This document shows positions 1-7,493 of a DNA stretch of 64,000 nucleotides, piece after piece. Below the pieces are notes generated by a model. The model saw nothing but the letters and a program-made list of their open reading frames with translations. It searched no databases and was not told the origin of the DNA. The DNA is from Bacteroidia bacterium (lineage in GTDB: Bacteria; Bacteroidota; Bacteroidia; Bacteroidales; Azobacteroidaceae), in NCBI GenBank assembly GCA_025996815.1, contig BNTT01000001.1, positions 21,344 to 85,343 on the forward strand. Direction: 5' to 3'. Both the position numbers and the translations under genes were made by a program. Every line of letters begins with the position of its first letter. The stretch's first letter is position 1.

Positions 1-2
1 AT

Positions 3-314
3 TTCACCGCCTACGCCGCGGAAAATTCGCCCGCCCACAACCTCTATTTAGCCGATTTGTATAGCCAATATCAAGCCAAAGGGCTTGAAATCTACCAAAT
101 ATCGCTGGATTCGGACATCCATTTTTGGAAAAACATCGCCGCCAACCTCCCCTGGAGATGCGTGCGCGATGTTCAATCTATCTATTCGCCTACCGCGAAA
201 AAATACAATGTGACCCAAATTCCAGCCCTTTTCCTGCTCAATCGGCAGGGCGAGATTGTGGAACGCATTGAAAATCAGACCCAATTGGTGGATATGTTGA
301 AGAAATACTTTTAG
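3..314 (+). CDS. Thioredoxin-like (TlpA/AhpC-TSA type) protein, C-terminal part
   Basis: The reading frame is open from the left window edge, so the N-terminus and the CxxC active site, if any, lie outside. The visible 103 residues look like the second half of a thioredoxin fold. An ISLD segment is followed by DIHFWKNIAANLPW, then a cis-proline type YNVTQIPALFLLN strand and a QGEIVERI hairpin, as in TlpA/ResA-like periplasmic thiol-disulfide oxidoreductases of Bacteroidota. Its stop overlaps by 4 bases the end of the convergent aminotransferase gene. Redox activity cannot be judged because the catalytic motif is not in view. Confidence 0.75.
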   Translation, partial: FTAYAAENSPAHNLYLADLYSQYQAKGLEIYQISLDSDIHFWKNIAANLPWRCVRDVQSIYSPTAKKYNVTQIPALFLLNRQGEIVERIENQTQLVDMLKKYF

Positions 315-1510
315 ACGGTGGTTCCATTATATGCTTCCAATGCCTTTTCGAGCACTATCATCGCCTTTTGCAAATCTTCTTTTCGGAGGACGTATGCCAT
401 GCGCACCTCGTTTTTGCCGTGCCCCGGCGTGGTGTAAAAACCGGATGCCGGTGCCATAAAGATGGTTTGTCCCTCGTATTCAAAGTCGGAGAGGCACCAG
501 GCGCAAAATTTGTCGGCATCATCGACCGGCAAGCGCGCCACGGTGTAAAACGCGCCCATGGGGATGGGGGAATACACGCCCGGGATTTTGTTCAGGCTGT
601 CAATCAGGAAGTTGCGGCGGTCGAGGTATTCTTCATACACATCGCGGAGGTATTCTTCCGACACGCCCAGGGAGGCTTCTGCCACGATTTGTCCCAGCAA
701 CGGGGGGCTTAGTCGCGCCTGACAGAGTTTCATCACCGTGCTGCGCAGCTCTTTGTTTTTCGTTATCAACATCCCTTCGCGGATGCCGCATTCGCTGTAT
801 CGCTTTGACACAGAGTCGATTAGCACCACGTTTTGCTCTATCCCCACCAGATGGAGGGCACTGATATAGGGCGAGCCGGTGTAGATAAATTCGCGGTAAA
901 CCTCGTCGGAGAACAGGTATAAATCGTGTTTTTTGACCAAATCGCGTATCTGATTCATCTCCGAGCGGGAATAGAGATAGCCGGTCGGGTTGTTGGGGTT
1001 GCAAATCAAAATGCCCTTCGTGCGCGCGTTAATCAATGCCTCAAACTGCTCCACGGGCGGCAGTGCAAAGCCGTTTTCGATGCTCGCAGGCACCGGACGA
1101 ATGACCGCGCCCGCCGAAATCGCAAACGCCATATAGTTGGCATACGCCGGCTCAGGCACAATAATCTCGTCGCCCGGATTGAGGCAAGCCAAAAAAGCAA
1201 ACAAAACAGCCTCAGAGCCACCCGTAGTTACGATAATATCATCGGCACTGACATTGATTTTGAACTTGGAATAATACCCCACCAGCTTCTCGCGAAAACT
1301 GCGAAAGCCATCACTCGGAGTGTATTCCAATATCTTACGGTCTAACTTGCGCACAGCCTCCAGCCCGATTTCCGGCGTGGGAATATCCGGCTGCCCGATA
1401 TTCAAATGATAGACAGTAAGCCCCCGCGCCTTGGCAGAATCCGACAGAGGCACTAACTTGCGAATAGGAGATGCGGGCATTTCAGCGCCGCGTTGCGATA
1501 TTTTCGGCAT
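311..1510 (-). CDS. PLP-dependent aminotransferase, class I/II (aspartate aminotransferase-like)
   Basis: This is a 399-residue fold-type I aminotransferase, probably moving amino groups between an amino acid and 2-oxoglutarate in the cytoplasm. Visible family marks are HLNIGQPDIPTP near the N-terminus, TTGGSEAV (phosphate cup), CNPNNPTG, SDEVYREF (Asp to the PLP nitrogen and Tyr), the Schiff-base lysine in SVSKRYS, and a late Arg in NEVRMAY that would bind the substrate carboxylate. I chose the ATG at 1510 (MPKISQRG), which matches the usual start of this family in Bacteroidota. The upstream in-frame TTG at 1525 falls inside the -7 promoter box. Amino-acid specificity cannot be read from the sequence. 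Confidence 0.9.
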   Translation of the reverse strand: MPKISQRGAEMPASPIRKLVPLSDSAKARGLTVYHLNIGQPDIPTPEIGLEAVRKLDRKILEYTPSDGFRSFREKLVGYYSKFKINVSADDIIVTTGGSEAVLFAFLACLNPGDEIIVPEPAYANYMAFAISAGAVIRPVPASIENGFALPPVEQFEALINARTKGILICNPNNPTGYLYSRSEMNQIRDLVKKHDLYLFSDEVYREFIYTGSPYISALHLVGIEQNVVLIDSVSKRYSECGIREGMLITKNKELRSTVMKLCQARLSPPLLGQIVAEASLGVSEEYLRDVYEEYLDRRNFLIDSLNKIPGVYSPIPMGAFYTVARLPVDDADKFCAWCLSDFEYEGQTIFMAPASGFYTTPGHGKNEVRMAYVLRKEDLQKAMIVLEKALEAYNGTTV

Positions 1511-1522
1511 CTTTTTTTGCCG

Positions 1523-1530
1523 CAAAGGTA
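1523..1530 (-). promoter_or_regulatory. -7 box of the aminotransferase promoter
   Basis: The minus strand reads TACCTTTG, the Bacteroidota -7 consensus, 12 bases upstream of the ATG at 1510. The predicted transcript would therefore have only a few leader bases. An A-rich run precedes the ATG and there is no Shine-Dalgarno sequence. Confidence 0.65.
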
Positions 1531-1572
1531 AGAGTTATTTTTGGATTGGGCAAATTTTATTGTGTTTTTTTG

Positions 1573-1580
1573 TACCTTTG
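1573..1580 (+). promoter_or_regulatory. -7 box of the CapA-family/asparaginase promoter
   Basis: TACCTTTG lies 19 bases upstream of the ATG at 1600. It is divergent from the aminotransferase promoter, so the 75-base gap between the two genes holds both. No clear -33 TTTG at standard spacing is seen. Confidence 0.6.
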
Positions 1581-1599
1581 CCCTCTAAATCGGCATTGA

Positions 1600-2733
1600 A
1601 TGAAACATTGTTTAGCACTTATTATTGGTTTGTTTGCGGGCTTGAGCAGCGTGGCGGCTCAGGAGGTTACGCTATTGTTTGCCGGCGATGCTATGCAGCA
1701 TCAGTCGCAGATTGATAATGCCTTTCGGGGTGGGAAGTATGATTATGCTTCTTATTTTCAGTATGTTAGCGCGGAAGTGGCGGCTGCCGATGTGGCTGTT
1801 GTCAATTTGGAGGTTACCTTGGGCGGGAAGCCTTACAAGGGCTATCCGCAGTTCAGCGCGCCGGACGAGTATGCGCTCGCGCTGAAAGATGCCGGTTTTG
1901 ATGTTTTTCTGAATGCCAATAATCACATCGTAGACCGCGCCAACAGCGGTATCCTCCGCACACTCACCGTCTTGGATTCTATGCACGTGGCACATACGGG
2001 GGCGTTCCGAAATCGGGAAGAATGGGAGCAGACCTATCCGCTAATCGTTGAAACAGAGGGTATTAAGTTGGCGATGCTGAATTACACGTATGGGACGAAT
2101 GGCAATGTTGCCCGCGAGCCGGTTTTTGTCAATTATATTGATACGCTGCAAATCAGGCAAGACGTGCAAAAAGCGCGAAATCAGGGCGCAGATGTCATTG
2201 TCGCCAATATGCACTGGGGCACGGAATATAAATTACTCCCCAACAGAGCGCAGGAAGCGGTGGCAGATTTTTTGGTCGCGGAGGGTGTCGAATTGATTAT
2301 CGGGGGGCATCCACACGTCGTTCAGCCGTCCAAAGCCATCGTCGATTCGGCGGGCAACATCACGAACATCGTCGTTTATTCCTTAGGCAATTTCGTTTCG
2401 GGAATGACCGCCGCAAACACCTACGGCGGGCAAATGCTCAAAATAGTGCTCAAAAAGGCTTGGAACACCACGTCCATTCAGTCGGCAGAATATGCCCTGA
2501 TTTACAGGCACAAGGCACCGGCGAGGAACAGAAACAACAAGATTGATTTTGCCGTAGTGCCCGTGTCGTTAGCCGAAAAGACGGATTCGATGCCTCCGGC
2601 GATACATCTCGATGCGGAATCGGAGCGCAAAATGCTGCTCTTTTCAAAGACTGCCCGCGCGATTTTTGACGAGCACAATGTGCAAATTCCGGAATATAAA
2701 ATTCCTAATCCGGTGGAAATAAATGCGTTATAG
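1600..2733 (+). CDS. CapA family protein (PGA_cap metallophosphatase-like)
   Basis: This 377-residue exported protein has a signal peptide (about residues 1-20, ending SVAAQ) followed directly by the PGA_cap domain. The calcineurin-like metal-site motifs are in order: LFAGDAMQH, VVNLEVTL, NANNHIVD, NMHWGTEY, IIGGHPHVVQ and YSLGNFVSG. The family is named after CapA of poly-gamma-glutamate capsule synthesis, but most Bacteroidota members sit outside capsule loci and their substrate is unknown. The next gene starts at the base after its stop codon, so the two are almost certainly co-transcribed and translationally coupled. No capsule synthase is nearby, so a capsule role is not supported here. 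Confidence 0.85.
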   Translation: MKHCLALIIGLFAGLSSVAAQEVTLLFAGDAMQHQSQIDNAFRGGKYDYASYFQYVSAEVAAADVAVVNLEVTLGGKPYKGYPQFSAPDEYALALKDAGFDVFLNANNHIVDRANSGILRTLTVLDSMHVAHTGAFRNREEWEQTYPLIVETEGIKLAMLNYTYGTNGNVAREPVFVNYIDTLQIRQDVQKARNQGADVIVANMHWGTEYKLLPNRAQEAVADFLVAEGVELIIGGHPHVVQPSKAIVDSAGNITNIVVYSLGNFVSGMTAANTYGGQMLKIVLKKAWNTTSIQSAEYALIYRHKAPARNRNNKIDFAVVPVSLAEKTDSMPPAIHLDAESERKMLLFSKTARAIFDEHNVQIPEYKIPNPVEINAL

Positions 2734-3612
2734 ATGTTAGACCACAATGCTTCGGTGCTTTTGATTTATACCGGCGGGACGATTGGGATGGTCGAGGATG
2801 CCGAGGGGGCGTTGATGCCGTTTGATTTCAATGCCTTGCAGGAGTTTGTGCCCGAATTGAAGCGGTTTCAGTTTACGATAGACACCATACAGTTTGAAAA
2901 TCCCGTTGATTCGTCGGATATGAATCCCGATAAATGGGCGAAACTCGTTTGGATTATTGAGGATAATTATGCCGGCTACGACGGTTTTGTGATTTTGCAC
3001 GGCACCGACACGATGGCGTATTCGGCTTCGGCACTCAGTTTTATGCTTGAAAACATCAACAAGCCCGTGATTTTGACCGGCTCGCAACTGCCGATTGGCA
3101 AAATTCGCACCGACGGCAAGGAAAATCTGCTGACGGCACTCGAAATAGCCGTCGAGAAAACCCCTGAAGGCACCCCCTTGGTGACGGAAGTCTGCATTTT
3201 TTTCCAAAATCTCCTGATGCGCGGCAATCGGACAACGAAAATCAATGCGGACAACTTCAAGGCATTCAACTCGTTCAATTTTCCGGTGCTGGCGGAGGCG
3301 GGCACGCAAATTCGCTACCGTCACGACCTGATGCACCGCCCGTTGCGGGGCAGCACGCCGAAGTTTCACTATGCCCTCGACCCGAAAGTTGCCATCGTCG
3401 TGCTCAACGTCACCCAATGCGCCAGCGGCTCAGTCGGTATGAGCCGCTATCAGGCGGGCAAAAGGCTGCAAGAACTCGGCGTATTGTCGGGCTACGACAT
3501 CACCACCGAGGCAGCCGTAGCCAAACTAATGTTCCTCTTCGGGCTGGGTCTAACCCGCGGGGAAATAAAAATCGCCCTGAAAATGTCCATCGTGGGCGAA
3601 ATCACGGTGTGA
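2734..3612 (+). CDS. ansA: Type I L-asparaginase, internally shortened
   Basis: Asparaginase hydrolyses L-asparagine to aspartate and ammonia in the cytoplasm. The catalytic motifs are intact: IYTGGTIGM (nucleophile Thr), LHGTDTMAYSASAL (Thr-Asp pair) and RGNRTTKINADNF (Lys/Thr). The C-terminal domain runs straight from PKVAIV into VLNVTQCASGSV. Relatives have about 50 residues between these points, including the LFPGI and YGxGNAP segments. The product is 292 residues against about 340 for the family. The frame is open throughout, so this is an in-frame loss and not a frameshift. The missing part belongs to the Rossmann-like C-terminal domain and tetramer region, so activity is doubtful. It starts directly after the CapA-family stop. 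Confidence 0.85.
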   Translation: MLDHNASVLLIYTGGTIGMVEDAEGALMPFDFNALQEFVPELKRFQFTIDTIQFENPVDSSDMNPDKWAKLVWIIEDNYAGYDGFVILHGTDTMAYSASALSFMLENINKPVILTGSQLPIGKIRTDGKENLLTALEIAVEKTPEGTPLVTEVCIFFQNLLMRGNRTTKINADNFKAFNSFNFPVLAEAGTQIRYRHDLMHRPLRGSTPKFHYALDPKVAIVVLNVTQCASGSVGMSRYQAGKRLQELGVLSGYDITTEAAVAKLMFLFGLGLTRGEIKIALKMSIVGEITV

Positions 3613-3662
3613 AATTCCGGGGTTTCTAACACCAATAGCATAAAAACAGTTAAAAACGGACA

Positions 3663-3694
3663 TTTGACCGATTGCACAAGAATTTGTACCTTTG
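3663..3694 (+). promoter_or_regulatory. Promoter of the membrane AraC-type regulator
   Basis: TTTG at 3663-3666 and TACCTTTG at 3687-3694 are separated by 20 bases, a good Bacteroidota -33/-7 pair. It lies 25 bases upstream of the ATG at 3720. This position rules out an earlier in-frame TTG at 3672 as the start. Confidence 0.75.
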
Positions 3695-3719
3695 CCAAAA
3701 AATAGATGAAAGTTACCCA

Positions 3720-6488
3720 ATGAAAAAATGGCTTATATCTATCGCTATCACGCTTCTCATCCCCGTTTCAATGCGCGGCGAGGAGGGCTACGCTTTTCGG
3801 CATCTCAATGTTGAGAGCGGGTTGCCGCAAAATACGGTCAATTGTATCTTTCAGGACGGGCAGGGCTTTCTGTGGTTTGGCACAAAAGATGGATTGAGCC
3901 GCTATGACGGTACTTCTTTCCACAATTTCAGACACGACAAGGACGATAAACACAGCATCGGCAATAATTTTATACGAAGCATTTTTCAGGACTACGGGCA
4001 GGACGAATTGGCGGATATTTGGGTCGGGACAGATGCCGGGGTCTATATCTATCACCCGTCCACGAAGCACTTTTCGCGTTTCGATTTGCAAACCGCCGAC
4101 GGCATATCCCTTGACAGAGAAGTGAACGATATAAAGGCTGATAAGAGCGGAAATATATGGTTTGCCGCCGATTGGCAGGGCGTGTTTCTCTACCGACCGC
4201 AGCAGAAAGAACTGATTGCCTATCCGATGGAGGCGTTTGCTTGGTGCATTTGCCTCGACAGGGAGGACAATGTGTGGTTAGGCACTCACGGCAAGGGGCT
4301 GTTTTGCTACAATAGCGAAAAAGACCTGTTCGAAAGTGTCGCAACGACGAAAGGAGGCGAAACGGAAGCCGATATTTACCGCCTTTTTCAGGATAACTAC
4401 AACGATTTGCTGATTGGAACAGCCAACGGCGGCGTGAAAAAAATGAATCTGATAACCAAAAAGACCGAGCCGCTGCTCACTTCGGAGGCGGGTAACCGGC
4501 TGTTTGTCAGAGATATAATCCGCAAATCCGATACGGAACTCTGTCTCGCCACCGAATCGGGCTTTTATATTTACAACACCCACAACCGAACGCTAAAAAA
4601 CCTCACTCACGAGCCGTTTGACCCCTACTCGCTGTCGGATAATGCCGTTTACAGTCTCTATATCGACCGTGAGGGCGGGCTGTGGATGGGCACTTACTTT
4701 GGCGGCATCAATTATTACCCGCCTCAGCATACCCATTTTGAGCGGTTTTATCCACAAAACAAAAAGGATGCCCTCCACGGAAAGCGTGTAAGGGAGTTCC
4801 AACGCGACCACTATGGCAATTTTTGGATAGGAACGGAAGATAACGGGCTAAACTGTTACAATCCACGCACCCACACATTCAAAAATTTTATGCCTGACGG
4901 AACACCCGAAAGCATCGTCTATCACAACATCCACGGACTGCTTGCGGATGGCGACAAACTGTGGGTGGGAACGTTCACACATGGCTTAAACGTCATCGAC
5001 ATCCCGTCGCAAAAGGTGATTCGACACTACACAAAGACGGACGACCCGCAATCGCTAAGCGAAAACAGCGTATTCTCAATCTACAAAGACGTTTCCGGAA
5101 ATATTTGGCTCGGCACAACCGGCGGATTGGCACTCTACAACCCGCAGCACGACAATTTCACCCGAATAGAATATACGGGCAACACCTTCATCTATGATAT
5201 TTTTCAGTCCTACGATGGCATCCTGTGGTTTGCCTCCTACAGCAAGGGACTTTTTCGCTACAATCCGCGGACGAAAGAATGGAAGGTGTTCAAACACGAC
5301 GCGAGCGATAAAAACAGTTTGGCATTCGACAAGGTGATTTCGGTCTGTGAAGACAGCAAAAAACGGTTGTGGCTCACCACCGAAGGCGGCGGCGTTTGCC
5401 GCTATAACAGTGAGGATGAGAGTTTTACGTCGTTCTCCACCAAAGACGGATTGCCCAACGATATGGTCTATAAAATTTTGGAGGACGACAAGGGCAGGCT
5501 GTGGCTCTCGACCAATAAGGGACTGTCGTGCTTCAATCCGGACAACGGTTTTATCAAAACATTCACCCTCGACAACGGACTGTTGGGCGACCAGTTTAAC
5601 TACAAATCCGGCTATAAATCCCCCAACGGCAAGTTCTACTTTGGCTGCCTGAATGGTTTTATCGCTTTTGACCCGCAGGCTTTTGCCCGCAATGAGTACG
5701 TCCCGCCGGTTGTTATCACCAATTTTCCTTCAAAGGAAATCCATTTGAGTTACAAACAGTCCTCTTTCAGCATAGATTTTGCCGCGCTGAGCTATGTGGC
5801 ACCCAAAAAGAACAAATATGCCTGCATCTTGGAGGGCTTTGAAGACAAATGGACACTATTGGAGGGAAAACACAGCGTCGCCTATTCCAATATCCCGCCA
5901 GGCAACTATGTGTTCCGCGTGAAGGGCACCAACAACGACGACAAATGGAACGAAACCCCGACCGAATTAGCGATTATCATACACCCGCCATTCTACAAGA
6001 CACATTTAGCCTACGCGCTGTATGCCTTTCTCCTGCTGATTTCGCTTGTGTGGGCGAGCCTTTTCTACAAAAGGAGGGCGCATCAACTGCGTGATTTCCG
6101 CAAAGTGGAGCAGGCTTTCATCAATTCGCCGACAACCACCGCCGACAGCATCGCGCGGACGAAAGCCGATGAAATTTTTCTGGGCAAAGTGACGGAAGTA
6201 ATCCACAAACACCTGTCGGATATATCGTTCAACGTGGACGTGTTGGCAGATGAACTGCATACGAGCCGCTCCAGCCTGCATCGCAAAATCAAGGGCATCT
6301 CCGAACTCACGCCCAACGATTTTATCCAACTCGTGAGACTGACAAAAGCGGCGGAACTCCTGAAAACAGGTTCCTACCGCATCAATGAATTATACTTATT
6401 AGTCGGATTCGGCTCGTCGTCGTATTTCTCCAAAAAATACAAAGAGCAGTTCGGCGTATCGCCGCGCGACATTGCTACACGCCACTGA
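3720..6488 (+). CDS. Membrane-anchored AraC-type regulator with HTCS-like sensor but no kinase or receiver
   Basis: This 922-residue protein has the N-terminal architecture of a hybrid two-component sensor. After a signal peptide (about 1-22) come repeated two-component propeller blades such as GFLWFGTKDGLSRYDG, GNIWLGTTGGLALYNP and GRLWLSTNKGLSCFNP up to about residue 650. A Y_Y_Y domain follows (AALSYVAPKKNKYACILEGF, ending IIHPPFYKT) and one membrane helix at about 763-783. About 30 residues later, an AraC/XylS helix-turn-helix domain fills the last 110 residues (FNVDVLADELHTSRSSLHRKI, VGFGSSSYFSKKYKEQFGVSP). No HisKA, ATPase or receiver motif is present, unlike the two full-length HTCS proteins in this window. 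Ligand sensing in the periplasm would have to reach DNA directly through the membrane helix. The 3' end overlaps the convergent SDR gene by 14 bases. Its neighbours suggest uronate or pectin control (inference). Confidence 0.9.
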   Translation: MKKWLISIAITLLIPVSMRGEEGYAFRHLNVESGLPQNTVNCIFQDGQGFLWFGTKDGLSRYDGTSFHNFRHDKDDKHSIGNNFIRSIFQDYGQDELADIWVGTDAGVYIYHPSTKHFSRFDLQTADGISLDREVNDIKADKSGNIWFAADWQGVFLYRPQQKELIAYPMEAFAWCICLDREDNVWLGTHGKGLFCYNSEKDLFESVATTKGGETEADIYRLFQDNYNDLLIGTANGGVKKMNLITKKTEPLLTSEAGNRLFVRDIIRKSDTELCLATESGFYIYNTHNRTLKNLTHEPFDPYSLSDNAVYSLYIDREGGLWMGTYFGGINYYPPQHTHFERFYPQNKKDALHGKRVREFQRDHYGNFWIGTEDNGLNCYNPRTHTFKNFMPDGTPESIVYHNIHGLLADGDKLWVGTFTHGLNVIDIPSQKVIRHYTKTDDPQSLSENSVFSIYKDVSGNIWLGTTGGLALYNPQHDNFTRIEYTGNTFIYDIFQSYDGILWFASYSKGLFRYNPRTKEWKVFKHDASDKNSLAFDKVISVCEDSKKRLWLTTEGGGVCRYNSEDESFTSFSTKDGLPNDMVYKILEDDKGRLWLSTNKGLSCFNPDNGFIKTFTLDNGLLGDQFNYKSGYKSPNGKFYFGCLNGFIAFDPQAFARNEYVPPVVITNFPSKEIHLSYKQSSFSIDFAALSYVAPKKNKYACILEGFEDKWTLLEGKHSVAYSNIPPGNYVFRVKGTNNDDKWNETPTELAIIIHPPFYKTHLAYALYAFLLLISLVWASLFYKRRAHQLRDFRKVEQAFINSPTTTADSIARTKADEIFLGKVTEVIHKHLSDISFNVDVLADELHTSRSSLHRKIKGISELTPNDFIQLVRLTKAAELLKTGSYRINELYLLVGFGSSSYFSKKYKEQFGVSPRDIATRH

Positions 6489-7287
6489 AAGCACTGAAAC
6501 CACCGTCAATCGGCAACACCACGCCGGTGATGAAGCCCGCGGCTTCGGAACACAGGAATTGGACGGCTCCGTTCAATTCGGTGATGTCGCCGAAGCGTTT
6601 CATTGGGGTTTTTGCCAACACCTTTTGACTCCTTTCGGTGAGACTGCCGTCGGGGTTTATCAACACCGCACGGTTTTGGTCGCCGATGAAGAAGCCCGGA
6701 GCGATGGCATTCACGCGCACCTTGTCGCCATATTTCAATGCCACTTCGCACGCCAGCCATTGGGTGAAGTTCGACACAGCGGCTTTCGCAGCCGAATAGC
6801 CCGGCACACGGGTGAGCGCGGCGAAGGCTGCCATCGACGAGATGTTGATAATGCTTCCTGCGCCCTGATTTGCCATCACTTTGCCGAACACATAACTCGG
6901 ATAAACCGTGCCGTTCATATTGAGATTCGTCACTTTATCCCAATTTTGGAGGTCCATGTCAAAGAACGACTGGTCGGGGTCGAGCGTTGCGCCGGGGATG
7001 TTTCCGCCGGCGATGTTCAACAGGATGTCGATGCATCCCCACTTGTCAAGGATGTCCTTGGCAGCCTTTTGGAGGCTTTCCGTGTCCAGCACATTGCCGA
7101 TGATGCCGATGGCTTCGCCGCCCAGACTGCGCAATTCTTTCACACGGCTATCCAAACTCTCCTGCCGAATATCCATCGCCACCACCTTCGCGCCGGCTTC
7201 AATAAAACTCTTGGCAATACTGCCGCCCAACACCCCTCCGGCACCGGTAATCACCGCCACCTTGTCTTTAATACTGTAATTATTCAT
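6475..7287 (-). CDS. SDR oxidoreductase, D-mannonate (fructuronate) oxidoreductase-like
   Basis: This 270-residue short-chain dehydrogenase is cytoplasmic. It has the dinucleotide motif TGAGGVLGGSIA, the NIAGG stretch (NNAG equivalent), the catalytic Ser in NISSMAAF and the YSAAK Tyr-Lys pair. The long specificity loop GFFIGDQNRAVLINPDG is typical of the YjmF/UxuB-type SDR enzymes that interconvert D-fructuronate and D-mannonate. KduD (5-keto-4-deoxyuronate pathway) is the main alternative, but KduD proteins are about 250 residues and lack this insert. I chose the ATG at 7287; an earlier in-frame ATG at 7317 would overlap the -7 box. The gene is divergent from GH105 and so fits uronate catabolism. 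Confidence 0.8.
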   Translation of the reverse strand: MNNYSIKDKVAVITGAGGVLGGSIAKSFIEAGAKVVAMDIRQESLDSRVKELRSLGGEAIGIIGNVLDTESLQKAAKDILDKWGCIDILLNIAGGNIPGATLDPDQSFFDMDLQNWDKVTNLNMNGTVYPSYVFGKVMANQGAGSIINISSMAAFAALTRVPGYSAAKAAVSNFTQWLACEVALKYGDKVRVNAIAPGFFIGDQNRAVLINPDGSLTERSQKVLAKTPMKRFGDITELNGAVQFLCSEAAGFITGVVLPIDGGFSAFSGV

Positions 7288-7314
7288 ATCTTTATTAATT
7301 ATAAATTTATGGGG

Positions 7315-7322
7315 CAAAGGTA
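7315..7322 (-). promoter_or_regulatory. -7 box of the SDR gene promoter
   Basis: The minus strand reads TACCTTTG, 27 bases upstream of the ATG at 7287. No convincing -33 TTG is seen, so the promoter may need an activator. Confidence 0.6.
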
Positions 7323-7348
7323 GTGAAATTTTTCATTGATATTGATCG

Positions 7349-7378
7349 TTACAGAGTTACCCCGGATTTAAAACTTGC
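7349..7378 (-). pseudogene. Possible 3' relic of an altronate dehydratase (uxaA) gene
   Basis: On the minus strand these 30 bases translate as ASFKSGVTL followed by TAA. The uxaA gene at 60192-61613 ends AIFKSGVTL-TAA. By eye, 26 of 30 bases agree, including an unbroken run of 18. Three of the four differences are synonymous third-codon changes and the fourth is Ser/Ile. No resemblance continues further upstream. The pattern suggests the last scrap of a lost uxaA paralogue in the gap between the SDR and GH105 genes. Such a short match could also be chance or a shared regulatory site. Confidence 0.45.
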
Positions 7379-7442
7379 AAGGGTATGTGTATCATTCAAG
7401 CAGGTTAAAAATACCATATTGCCGGATAGCCATTGGATTGCC

Positions 7443-7473
7443 TTTGTTTTATCGGATAATAGTTGTACTTTTG
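7443..7473 (+). promoter_or_regulatory. Promoter of the GH105 gene
   Basis: TTTG at 7443-7446 and TACTTTTG at 7466-7473 are 19 bases apart. The -7 box ends 20 bases before the ATG at 7494. Confidence 0.65.
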
Positions 7474-7493
7474 GGAATTAAAAACTATCAGGA

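Noticed and set aside
3672-3719. Upstream TTG start for the membrane AraC-type regulator
   Set aside because: It would place the -7 promoter box inside the coding sequence and spoil the signal peptide. The ATG at 3720 starts a normal signal peptide.
6472-7323. A 283-codon open frame on the plus strand opposite the SDR gene
   Set aside because: It is the antisense of the clear Rossmann-fold gene, rich in His, Arg and Gln as such shadows are, with no signal of its own.
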